DNA of 6,976 nucleotides from Brevundimonas sp. (GTDB lineage Bacteria > Pseudomonadota > Alphaproteobacteria > Caulobacterales > Caulobacteraceae), in contig JANJTI010000348.1 in assembly GCA_024711185.1 (NCBI GenBank), positions 1 through 6,976 of the forward strand, given 5' to 3'. Every line of letters begins with the position of its first letter. Position 1 is the stretch's first letter. The position numbers and the translations under genes are program-made. The notes under the pieces are model-generated. The model ran no database searches, was not told the DNA's origin, and saw nothing but the letters and a program-made list of their open reading frames with translations. Shown piece by piece: positions 1 to 5,944 of this stretch.

Positions 1-693
1 CTGATCGAGCGCAACACCACCATCCCGACCAAGAAGAGCCAGACCTTCTCCACCGCCGACGACAACCAGTCGGCCGTGACGATCCGGGTCTTCCAGGGCG
101 AGCGCCCCATGGCCGCCGACAACAAGATGCTGGGCCAGTTCGACCTGATGGGCATTCCGCCGGCCCCGCGCGGCATGCCGCAGATCGAGGTCGCCTTCGA
201 CATCGACGCCAACGGCATCGTGCACGTGACGGCGAAGGACAAGGCCACCAACAAGGAGCAGTCGATCCGCATCCAGGCCAACGGCGGCCTGTCGGACGCC
301 GACATCGAGAAGATGGTCAAGGAAGCCGAGGCCAACGCCGCGGCCGACAAGGCCCGCAAGGAGCTGGTCGAGGCCCAGAATTCGGCCGACGCCCTGATCC
401 ACTCGACCGAGAAGGCCCTGTCCGAGCACGGCGACAAGGTCGACGAGGCGTCGAAGACCGCCATCCAGACGGCCCTCGACGACCTGAAGTCGGCCAGGGA
501 CGGCACGGATCCGGAGGCCATCCGCGAGAAGACCAACACCCTGGCCCAAGCCTCGATGAAGCTGGGCGAGGCCATGTACGCGGCCCAGCAGGGCGCGGGC
601 GAGGCCGGGGCGGCCGAGCAGCCGGCCGACGACGGCGTGGTCGACGCCGAGTTCGAGGAAGTCTCGGACACGGACGAAAAGAAGAGCGCCTGA
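1..693 (+). CDS. dnaK: Chaperone DnaK (Hsp70), C-terminal part, 5' end outside window
   Basis: ATP-driven cytosolic Hsp70 chaperone; DnaJ, encoded next door, delivers substrates and stimulates its ATPase. The frame is open from base 1, so 230 residues of the C-terminal part are visible and the ATPase domain lies upstream. The first ~110 residues are the beta-sandwich substrate-binding domain ([20 protein letters not shown], the near-universal [26 protein letters not shown]). A charged helical lid follows ([20 protein letters not shown] to about residue 195). The disordered tail ends in [21 protein letters not shown], so the conserved EEV motif is followed by nine residues, slightly longer than in E. 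coli. An intrinsic terminator starts 18 bases after the stop. Identity is essentially certain. Confidence 0.98.
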   Translation: MIERNTTIPTKKSQTFSTADDNQSAVTIRVFQGERPMAADNKMLGQFDLMGIPPAPRGMPQIEVAFDIDANGIVHVTAKDKATNKEQSIRIQANGGLSDADIEKMVKEAEANAAADKARKELVEAQNSADALIHSTEKALSEHGDKVDEASKTAIQTALDDLKSARDGTDPEAIREKTNTLAQASMKLGEAMYAAQQGAGEAGAAEQPADDGVVDAEFEEVSDTDEKKSA

Positions 694-710
694 CGCGGGC
701 GCAGAAGCTC

Positions 711-747
711 AAGGCCCCGCTTGTCTTTCCGACGGGCGGGGCCTTTT
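711..747 (+). terminator. Rho-independent terminator after dnaK
   Basis: AAGGCCCCGC (711-720) pairs perfectly with GCGGGGCCTT (736-745). Bases 721-725 can continue the stem with 731-735 (three Watson-Crick and two G-U pairs), giving about 15 pairs around the 5-base loop TTTCC. The stem runs into a short T tract (744-747). It lies between dnaK and dnaJ, so it probably lowers dnaJ transcription relative to dnaK by partial read-through. The short T run suggests incomplete termination; this is inference. Confidence 0.85.
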
Positions 748-754
748 CATGAAA

Positions 755-782
755 CTTGCATCGAGGGATCGGGCGCCCATGT
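755..782 (+). promoter_or_regulatory. Candidate heat-shock (sigma32-type) promoter for dnaJ
   Basis: CTTGCAT at 755-761 resembles the sigma32 -35 element (CTTGAAA). GCCCATGT at 775-782 resembles the -10 element (CCCCATNT), with a 13-base spacer inside the known range. It starts just after the dnaK terminator and about 80 bases before the dnaJ ATG, where an independent dnaJ promoter would be expected. There is no experimental support here, and chance matches occur. Confidence 0.5.
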
Positions 783-862
783 CAGTCCGGTCGTCGCCAG
801 AGCTTCAGACGCCCGGAACAAGGGCGCGGAGCGCGGCGGGAGAGTAAGAGGACGAACGCCGG

Positions 863-2035
863 ATGGCGCGGGACTATTACGAGATTCTGGGGGTCGAGCG
901 GACGGTCGACGCCGCCGGCCTGAAGTCGGCCTATCGCAAGCTGGCCATGCAGCACCACCCCGACCGCAACGGCGGTTGCGAGGACTCCATGGCCCGCTTC
1001 AAGGAGATCTCCGAAGCCTATTCGGTGCTGTCCGACGACCAGAAGCGCGCCGCCTACGACCGCTTCGGCCACGCCGGCGTCAACGGTGGCGGCGGCAATC
1101 CCTTCGGCGCCGGCGGCGCCGGTTTCGCCGACGTCAACGACATCTTCTCCCAGGTCTTCGGCGAGGCCTTCGGCGATGTGTTCGGCGGCCGGACCGGCCG
1201 GTCGCAGGCGGGACCGCGCCGCGGCTCCGACCTGCGTTATGATCTCGAGATCACCCTGGAGCAGGCCTACAAGGGCGCCGACGTCGAGATCGCGGTGCCC
1301 ACCACCGCCGCCTGCGAGACCTGCGAGGGTTCGGGCGCCAGGCCGGGCACCAAGCCGGTCACCTGCACCACCTGCCAGGGCGCCGGACGCGTGCGCACCG
1401 CCAACGGCTTCTTCCAGGTCGAGCGCACCTGCCCCCGCTGCGGCGGCCAGGGCCAGATGATCGCCGAGCCCTGCGGGACCTGCCACGGCCACGGCCAGGT
1501 GCGGAAGAACCGCAAACTGCAGCTCAAGGTGCCGGCCGGGGTCGACGACGGCTCGCGCATCCGCCTGTCGGGCGAGGGCGACGCCGGCCAGCGCGGCGGT
1601 CCGCGCGGCGATCTCTACGTCTTCATTTCGGTGACGCCGCACGAGCTGTTCGAGCGCGACAATCTCGACCTGCTGGTCACCGTGCCGGTGCCGATGACGG
1701 TGGCGGCGCTGGGCGGCGAGATCGACGCCCCCTGCCTGGTGTCCGACGCCTGCGACGGCCGCTGCAAGCAGCCGGTGACGGTGCCGGCGGGCGCCCAGAC
1801 CGGCAAGACGGTGCGCATCAAGGGCAAGGGCATGCCGCACCTGAACGGCCGCCAGCGCGGCGACCTGGTGGTCGAGCTGTTCGTCGAGACCCCGACCGAC
1901 CTGACGCCGCACCAGAAGGAGCTGCTGCAGGAGCTGGCGGCCTCCCTGGGCGAGAGCCAGACGCCACGCAACACCAGCTTCGCGGGCAAGGCCAAACGCT
2001 TCTGGGCCGACATTCTCGGGGAAACGGCCCAGTGA
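863..2035 (+). CDS. dnaJ: Chaperone DnaJ (Hsp40, class A)
   Basis: Cytosolic co-chaperone that binds unfolded proteins and stimulates DnaK ATP hydrolysis. The 390-residue protein has full class A architecture: J domain at 1-70 with HHPD at 31-34; a Gly/Phe-rich segment at about 72-118 including DIF (93-95); and a zinc-binding domain with four CxxCxGxG repeats (cysteine pairs 151/154, 168/171, 190/193, 204/207). The substrate-binding beta domains and C-terminal dimerisation region follow. The ATG at 863 has an AAGAGGA ribosome site 10 bases upstream and gives the canonical start MARDYYEILGV. An odd feature is three extra cysteines (291, 297, 301) in the second C-terminal domain, where E. coli DnaJ has none. 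dapB follows after 19 bases, so the two are probably co-transcribed. Confidence 0.98.
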   Translation: MARDYYEILGVERTVDAAGLKSAYRKLAMQHHPDRNGGCEDSMARFKEISEAYSVLSDDQKRAAYDRFGHAGVNGGGGNPFGAGGAGFADVNDIFSQVFGEAFGDVFGGRTGRSQAGPRRGSDLRYDLEITLEQAYKGADVEIAVPTTAACETCEGSGARPGTKPVTCTTCQGAGRVRTANGFFQVERTCPRCGGQGQMIAEPCGTCHGHGQVRKNRKLQLKVPAGVDDGSRIRLSGEGDAGQRGGPRGDLYVFISVTPHELFERDNLDLLVTVPVPMTVAALGGEIDAPCLVSDACDGRCKQPVTVPAGAQTGKTVRIKGKGMPHLNGRQRGDLVVELFVETPTDLTPHQKELLQELAASLGESQTPRNTSFAGKAKRFWADILGETAQ

Positions 2036-2042
2036 TCACGCC

Positions 2043-2057
2043 GGGGGGCAGGATTTG
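2043..2057 (+). promoter_or_regulatory. Ribosome binding site and TTG start of dapB
   Basis: A purine-rich GGGGGGCAGGA (2043-2053) precedes TTG at 2055. No in-frame ATG or GTG lies between the dnaJ stop and the first conserved residues, and the next Met falls inside the nucleotide-binding loop. The TTG is therefore the only sensible start. Confidence 0.75.
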
Positions 2058-2804
2058 AGCGCCATCTTTCACGCCGGCATCTCCGGCGCCCGCGGCCGGA
2101 TGGGCCGCGCCGTCTCCGCGGTGCTCGACGCGCGCGAGGACGTGGTCGTCGCCGCCCGCTTCGACCGCGGCGAGACGCCTGACGTGTCGCTGTGCGACGT
2201 GATCATCGACTTCTCGACCGCCGACGCGTCGGTCGAGTTGGCCCGCGCCTGCGCCGCCCGCGGCGGTCCGGCCCTGGTGATCGGCTCCACCGGCCTCTCG
2301 CCGGAACAGGAGGGCGAGATTCTCGAGGCGTCGGAGAAGATCGCCATCGTGCGCAGCGGCAACTTCTCGCTGGGCGTCAACATCCTGATCGGACTGGTCC
2401 AGCACGCCGCCCAGCGACTGGACGCCGCCGACTGGGACATCGAGATCGCCGAGGCCCACCACCGTCGCAAGGTCGACGCCCCGTCGGGCACCGCCCTGAT
2501 GCTGGGGGAGGCTGCGGCCGAGGGGCGCGGCGAGGACCTCCCGGACCTGCGCGCCGCGCCGTGGGACGGCATCACCGGTCCACGACCCGAGGGAAAGATC
2601 GGCTTCTCGTCGCTCCGCGCCGGCGGCATCGTCGGCGAGCACACGGTGATGTTCGCCTCCGATGACGAGGTGCTGACCCTCAGCCACTCGGCGATCGACC
2701 GCGCCCTGTTCGCCAAGGGCGCCGTGGCCGCGGCCGCCTGGGTCCGCAGCCGCAAGCCCGGCCTCTACGACATGCAGGACGTTCTGGGCTTCCGGCAGGC
2801 CTGA
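2055..2804 (+). CDS. dapB: 4-hydroxy-tetrahydrodipicolinate reductase
   Basis: NAD(P)H-dependent reductase of the diaminopimelate/lysine pathway, in the cytosol; it forms tetrahydrodipicolinate from the DapA product. The 249-residue protein shows the dinucleotide-binding loop GISGARGRMG (8-17), DFSTADASVE (52-61) and GSTGLS (77-82). It has the family signature E-I-A-E-A-HH-RRK-V-DAPSGTA at 130-147, containing the catalytic His (135 or 136) and Lys139, and the C-terminal GIVGEHTV (191-198). It is somewhat shorter than E. coli DapB (273 residues), but no key motif is missing. The start is TTG. It lies 19 bases after dnaJ with no terminator between, so it probably shares the dnaJ transcript, a link between chaperone and cell-wall/lysine supply seen in other alphaproteobacteria. 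Confidence 0.97.
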   Translation: MSAIFHAGISGARGRMGRAVSAVLDAREDVVVAARFDRGETPDVSLCDVIIDFSTADASVELARACAARGGPALVIGSTGLSPEQEGEILEASEKIAIVRSGNFSLGVNILIGLVQHAAQRLDAADWDIEIAEAHHRRKVDAPSGTALMLGEAAAEGRGEDLPDLRAAPWDGITGPRPEGKIGFSSLRAGGIVGEHTVMFASDDEVLTLSHSAIDRALFAKGAVAAAAWVRSRKPGLYDMQDVLGFRQA

Positions 2805-2815
2805 ATCGGCGGTCC

Positions 2816-2842
2816 TTGACCCTCAGCCATCGCCGCGACCCT
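2816..2842 (+). promoter_or_regulatory. Weak candidate housekeeping promoter before the 2864 gene
   Basis: TTGACCC at 2816-2822 matches the -35 element of Caulobacter-type housekeeping promoters. A poor -10 match, GCGACCCT, starts at 2835 after a 12-base spacer. A GANTC site (GAATC, 2803-2807) overlaps the dapB stop just upstream. The gene could equally be read through from dapB, since no terminator is visible. Confidence 0.3.
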
Positions 2843-2852
2843 ATGTGCCGGC

Positions 2853-2858
2853 AGGAGG
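2853..2858 (+). promoter_or_regulatory. Strong Shine-Dalgarno deciding the 2864 start
   Basis: AGGAGG lies 5 bases before ATG 2864. It selects this start over upstream in-frame candidates at 2816 and 2843, which would extend the protein with a polar stretch in front of an obvious signal peptide. Confidence 0.85.
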
Positions 2859-2863
2859 GCGGC

Positions 2864-3520
2864 ATGCAGCGGGTTTTTCAGCGGACTCTGGCGGCGATCC
2901 TTGCGGGCGCCTGCGTCGCCGCCTCTCCACAGGAGGGTTCGAACCAGTTCGGCCGGCGGGGAGAGGAGAATGTTCGCTTCGGCGAGATCTGCCGCTCATC
3001 CACCGGAGAGCTTCCCGCGACGCTTGAGGTCTTCCGCTTTCAGCTGGAGGCCGGCGGTCGGACCTGCTTCGAGGACGGCGAGGGGATCCTCTTCGTCCCG
3101 AAGCGGCAGTCAGGGTGTCCCCGACTTGACTGGCCCGGATTCGGCGGGGCGACCGTCGTCTCCGGCGCGGTCGCGGAAGCGGAGCTACGCCGCTGTCTGG
3201 CGCTTCTAGCGCCCTCCGGGGGCTCCACCGGAGTCCTGATCTACCGTCCCACGCCCCGGGCTGTCGACTTCCCGCAGTTTGGTCTCGATCTGGGCGGCCT
3301 CGTCGCTCATGACATGTTGCCGGTGACCCACTTCGGCGCCGCCAACGGCCTTGTCTGCATGGAGGCGCCTGAGCCCAGGCGGGTCGCGGACCGCATCACT
3401 GCGGCCGGAATAGCCGGGGTAGAGGAGTTCACGATCGAGTTCGGCCGAGGGTCCTGTGCTGAACTGACCTACGAACGCACCGGACATGTCTGGCCTGCTT
3501 CCGTCCCCCGGGGGAACTAG
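2864..3520 (+). CDS. Hypothetical exported protein with six mature cysteines
   Basis: I do not recognise this 218-residue protein. The N-terminus ([21 protein letters not shown]) is a classic signal peptide: two arginines, then a hydrophobic run at 8-20, with likely signal peptidase I cleavage after VAA (20/21). C17 in LAGAC is a poor lipobox, so a lipoprotein is possible but less likely. The mature part has exactly six cysteines (43, 68, 85, 111, 165, 198), an even number suited to three disulfides in the periplasm. No transmembrane segment or catalytic motif is evident. Codon choice is looser than in neighbours (GGA, ACT, CCA, TCA and CTA occur), suggesting low expression or a lineage-specific gene. 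Its TAG stop overlaps the dut stop on the opposite strand. Confidence 0.85.
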   Translation: MQRVFQRTLAAILAGACVAASPQEGSNQFGRRGEENVRFGEICRSSTGELPATLEVFRFQLEAGGRTCFEDGEGILFVPKRQSGCPRLDWPGFGGATVVSGAVAEAELRRCLALLAPSGGSTGVLIYRPTPRAVDFPQFGLDLGGLVAHDMLPVTHFGAANGLVCMEAPEPRRVADRITAAGIAGVEEFTIEFGRGSCAELTYERTGHVWPASVPRGN

Positions 3521-3966
3521 CGCCCCGTCGAGCCGAAACCGCCGGCGCCGCGGGCCGTCTCGTCCAGGCTCCCGACCTCGACCATGGCCGCCTGTTCGTG
3601 CCGGGCGACGACCATCTGGGCGATGCGCTCGCCGCGGCGGACGACGAACGGCTCCTGACCGTGGTTGATCAGGATCACGCCCACTTCGCCGCGATAGTCG
3701 CTGTCGACGGTCCCCGGCGAGTTCAGGCAGGTGAGCCCGTGCTTGAGGGCGAGTCCCGAGCGGGGCCGCACCTGCGCCTCGAAGCCCGGCTCCAGCGCGA
3801 TCCTCAGCCCGGTGGGGACCAGCGCCCGAGCTCCTGGCTGGAGCGTCAGCGGCGCCTCGTCCGGGACCGCCGCGCGCAGGTCCATGCCGGCCGAACCGGA
3901 CGTCTCGTAAGCCGGAAGCGGCAGGCCTTCGGCATGCGGCAGGCGTTCGACGCGGACGGTGGTCAT
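3517..3966 (-). CDS. dut: Deoxyuridine 5'-triphosphate nucleotidohydrolase (dUTPase)
   Basis: Trimeric cytosolic enzyme hydrolysing dUTP to dUMP and pyrophosphate, which keeps uracil out of DNA and supplies the thymidylate precursor. At 149 residues it has normal family length, and all five dUTPase motifs are present in order: AGMDLRA (26-32), RPRSGLA (68-74), [11 protein letters not shown] (85-95, with catalytic Asp90 region), [10 protein letters not shown] (111-120) and the C-terminal lid [10 protein letters not shown] (139-148). ATG at 3966 has AGGA 10 bases upstream. It lies downstream of coaBC on the same strand; a coaBC-dut pair is also found in E. coli (dfp-dut). It converges on the 2864-3520 gene with a 4-base overlap. 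Confidence 0.98.
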   Translation of the reverse strand: MTTVRVERLPHAEGLPLPAYETSGSAGMDLRAAVPDEAPLTLQPGARALVPTGLRIALEPGFEAQVRPRSGLALKHGLTCLNSPGTVDSDYRGEVGVILINHGQEPFVVRRGERIAQMVVARHEQAAMVEVGSLDETARGAGGFGSTGR

Positions 3967-3989
3967 GGGCGGAAAGTCCTGAAGGAGCG

Positions 3990-4005
3990 GATGTCGCGCT
4001 TATCC
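3990..4005. repeat. Direct repeat copy 1 in coaBC-dut spacer
   Basis: GATGTCGCGCTTATCC matches the second copy at 4033-4048 in 15 of 16 bases, 43 bases apart. Both copies are in the untranslated spacer between coaBC and dut. Confidence 0.7.
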
Positions 4006-4032
4006 CCTCTCCGGTCCCCCATTTCCACCCGC

Positions 4033-4048
4033 GATGTCGCGCATATCC
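4033..4048. repeat. Direct repeat copy 2 in coaBC-dut spacer
   Basis: GATGTCGCGCATATCC differs from copy 1 at one base. This copy is also part of a short inverted repeat, CGCGA-TG-TCGCG (4030-4041), which copy 1 lacks. Role unknown. Confidence 0.7.
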
Positions 4049-4089
4049 ATGGGGTCATGTCTCCCATTCGCCACTGCGCCGGAGGCGGT

Positions 4090-5313
4090 TCAGCGCAGCT
4101 GGTCGGCGATGCGGGCGGCCAGCTTCCGCGCCACCTCCGCCTTCGACTGGCGGGGCCAGGCTTCGGCGTCGCCGTCCCGGGTGAAGAGGGTCACGGCGTT
4201 GGCCTCGGCGCCGAACACCTCGCCCGAGACGTCGTTGCCGACGATCCAGTCGCAGCCCTTCCTCGAGAGCTTGGCGCGGGCGTTGGCCTCCAGGTCGGCG
4301 GTCTCGGCGGCGAAGCCGATCACCAGCCGCGGCCGTCGCGGCCCCGGCGCGGAAACCGCCGCGAGAATGTCCGGGTTCTCGATCAGGGCCAGCGACGGCG
4401 GGCCGCCGGGGGCCTTCTTCAGCTTGCCGGAGGCGACGCCGTCGACCCGCCAGTCAGCCACGGCGGCGCTCATCACCGCCACGTCGGCGGGCAGGGCCGC
4501 CTCCACCGCCGCCAGCATTTCGCGGGCGCTCTCGACCTGGACCCGCGCCACGCCCGGCGGCGCGGTCAGGGCCACAGGACCGGACACGAGGGTGACGCGG
4601 GCTCCCAGCTCCGCCAGCGCGGACGCCACGGCGTACCCCTGCTTGCCGCTGGAGCGGTTGGTCAGGCCGCGCACGGGGTCGATCGGTTCGAAGGTCGGAC
4701 CCGCCGTGACCACGGCCGTGCGGCCCGCGAGAGGCCGGTCGTCAGAGCCGGCGAGCAGGCCTTCGATGGCCGCCAGGATCGCCGTCGGCTCGGCCATGCG
4801 GCCGGGGCCGAACTCGCCGCAGGCCATCTCGCCCTCGTCGGGGCCGACCAGCGCCGCGCCGTGGAGACCGTCGAACCCCTTGAGCCGCTGGACATTGGCC
4901 TGCACAGCCGGGTGCAGCCACATGCGCACGTTCATGGCCGGAGCCCACAACACCTGCTTGTCGGTGGCCAGCAGGGCGGTCGAGGCAAGATCGTCGGCGA
5001 GGCCGTTGGCCGCCTTTGCGATCAGGCCGGCGGTGGCGGGGGCCACGACCACCAGATCCGCCCAGCGCGACAGTTCGATATGGCCCATGGCCGTCTCGTC
5101 CTCGGGCATGAACAGCGCCTGCCGGACCGGATGCCCGGTCAGGGCCGCGAGCGACATGGGGGTGACGAACTCGGCGCCGGCGGCGGTGAGGACCGACATC
5201 ACCTCCGCGCCGGCCTTTCTCAGCAGGCGCACCAGCTCCAGCGACTTGTAGGCGGCGATTCCGCCGCCGACGACGAGCAGGATCTTGCGTCCGGACAGCG
5301 AGGCCGTGGTCAT
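4090..5313 (-). CDS. coaBC: Bifunctional phosphopantothenoylcysteine decarboxylase / phosphopantothenate-cysteine ligase
   Basis: Carries out two consecutive steps of coenzyme A synthesis in the cytosol. The C-terminal CoaB half joins cysteine to 4'-phosphopantothenate with CTP; the N-terminal FMN-dependent CoaC half decarboxylates the product. At 407 residues it has full length. The CoaC half (about 1-190) shows GGGIAAYKS (16-24), catalytic His78 in MGHIELSRWADL, APAMN (124-128) and Cys165 in ACGEFGPGRM. The CoaB half shows TAGPTFEPIDPVR (203-215), Asn219 with SSGK (221-224), AAVADW (283-288), KLKK (297-300) and GFAAET (333-338). ATG at 5313 follows GGAGAGG directly, a close but usable ribosome site. 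It is divergent from the lipoprotein gene, shares its 125-base upstream region, and is followed by dut after 123 bases. Confidence 0.98.
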   Translation of the reverse strand: MTTASLSGRKILLVVGGGIAAYKSLELVRLLRKAGAEVMSVLTAAGAEFVTPMSLAALTGHPVRQALFMPEDETAMGHIELSRWADLVVVAPATAGLIAKAANGLADDLASTALLATDKQVLWAPAMNVRMWLHPAVQANVQRLKGFDGLHGAALVGPDEGEMACGEFGPGRMAEPTAILAAIEGLLAGSDDRPLAGRTAVVTAGPTFEPIDPVRGLTNRSSGKQGYAVASALAELGARVTLVSGPVALTAPPGVARVQVESAREMLAAVEAALPADVAVMSAAVADWRVDGVASGKLKKAPGGPPSLALIENPDILAAVSAPGPRRPRLVIGFAAETADLEANARAKLSRKGCDWIVGNDVSGEVFGAEANAVTLFTRDGDAEAWPRQSKAEVARKLAARIADQLR

Positions 5314-5332
5314 CCTCTCCGTCTAGCGACGG

Positions 5333-5337
5333 GACTC
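5333..5337. promoter_or_regulatory. GANTC (CcrM-type) site in the coaBC leader
   Basis: GACTC lies 20 bases upstream of the coaBC ATG. In Caulobacterales GANTC is methylated by CcrM, and intergenic sites can make transcription depend on cell-cycle methylation through GcrA. One site alone is weak evidence. Confidence 0.4.
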
Positions 5338-5386
5338 CGGGACGTCGAGGGCGCGAGGACGGACAATGAGAACATTGCAGGAACAG

Positions 5387-5402
5387 TTAACCTGTGATTA
5401 AC
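5387..5402 (+). promoter_or_regulatory. Candidate CtrA binding box
   Basis: TTAACCTGTGATTAAC fits the CtrA full-site consensus TTAA-N7-TTAAC exactly. It is a perfect repeat, TTAACC-N5-TTAACC. I see no other TTAA in this GC-rich window, so chance occurrence is unlikely. It lies 37 bases before the lipoprotein ATG and 74 bases before the coaBC ATG, so it could control either or both. A good -10 element after it is not evident, so activation versus repression is open. Confidence 0.7.
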
Positions 5403-5425
5403 CTTTGCCGGGGTCGTCCACCAAC

Positions 5426-5434
5426 GAGGGAGGG
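5426..5434 (+). promoter_or_regulatory. Ribosome binding site of the lipoprotein gene
   Basis: GAGGGAGGG ends 4 bases before ATG 5439. This fixes the start there rather than at the in-frame ATT at 5394, which overlaps the CtrA-type box. Confidence 0.75.
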
Positions 5435-5438
5435 TGTG

Positions 5439-5942
5439 ATGTCGTATCTGCGTACCTTCACGGCCGCGGGAGCGGCGCTTCTGGCGCTCGCCGCCTGCGA
5501 CGACGGGGCCTCGGCGGTCGAGACCCGGGAGCGGCCGGCGGCCGGATCCGCGGAGGCGTCGCTCGTGTCCGCCGCCGCCCCGTCCGCGACCGCTCCGGCG
5601 ACCGGGGCTCCGCCGGCCATGACCGCCAATCGTCGCGAGACCGTCGACGAGAAGATCGTCCGGCTGTTCGAGCGCAACGGCGCCGACTTCGAGGCCCGCT
5701 CGGCGGCCGAATATCTGGCCAAGGTGCGCGCCTTCACGACCCGGCCGCCGGCCGGAACCGAGCGGGTGGAGCGCGCCAATGGCGACGTCCTGCTCTACCA
5801 GGCCTCGACCAACACCTTCGCGGTGGTGGCGCGGGACGGCGCGCCGCGGACCATGTTCAAGCCGGACGAGGGGGCGGCCTACTGGGCCGAGCAGAAGGCC
5901 CGGGCGCCGGAGTTCGGCCGGCGCCGCAACGCCCCGGACTGA
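5439..5942 (+). CDS. Predicted inner-membrane lipoprotein with a polymorphic-toxin-like (BECR-type) C-terminal domain
   Basis: This 167-residue protein has a lipoprotein signal: MSYLRTFTAAGAALLALAAC with lipobox LAAC (17-20). The mature protein starts Cys-Asp-Asp; Asp at +2 in E. coli means inner-membrane retention. Residues 23-65 are an Ala/Pro/Ser/Thr-rich linker. The C-terminal segment (about 70-152) has the pattern LFERNGADFEARSAAEYLAKVRAF, then RANGDVLLY, STNTFAVV, DG-x-x-RT-x-FKPD and YW. From memory this resembles compact nuclease-like domains (barnase/EndoU/colicin E5-D/RelE fold) at the ends of RHS and CDI toxins, where 'KHGxDF' is common; here Asn80 stands where those often have His. 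Activity is therefore doubtful. No immunity gene is evident next to it. A CtrA-type box lies upstream. Lipoprotein call strong, domain call tentative. Confidence 0.85.
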   Translation: MSYLRTFTAAGAALLALAACDDGASAVETRERPAAGSAEASLVSAAAPSATAPATGAPPAMTANRRETVDEKIVRLFERNGADFEARSAAEYLAKVRAFTTRPPAGTERVERANGDVLLYQASTNTFAVVARDGAPRTMFKPDEGAAYWAEQKARAPEFGRRRNAPD

Positions 5943-5944
5943 CG

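Noticed and set aside
749..847. 32-codon open frame between dnaK and dnaJ
   Set aside because: Its ATG sits against the terminator hairpin with no ribosome site, and the frame overlaps the candidate promoter.
782..1912. Long - strand open frame opposite dnaJ
   Set aside because: It is the shadow of dnaJ on the other strand, with biased composition and no recognisable domain.
2816..2863. Earlier starts (2816 or 2843) for the exported protein
   Set aside because: They lack ribosome sites and would place a polar stretch before the signal peptide; AGGAGG marks ATG 2864.
4000..4050. 16-codon leader-like open frame (- strand) before dut
   Set aside because: GGGAGA lies upstream, but the peptide has no regulatory codon run and the length is easily chance. 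It spans the two repeat copies, which may be the real signal.
3598..5397. Long + strand open frame (599 codons) opposite dut and coaBC
   Set aside because: It is low-complexity (Gly/Arg/His/Ala-rich), crosses two certain genes, and is the usual antisense open frame of GC-rich DNA.
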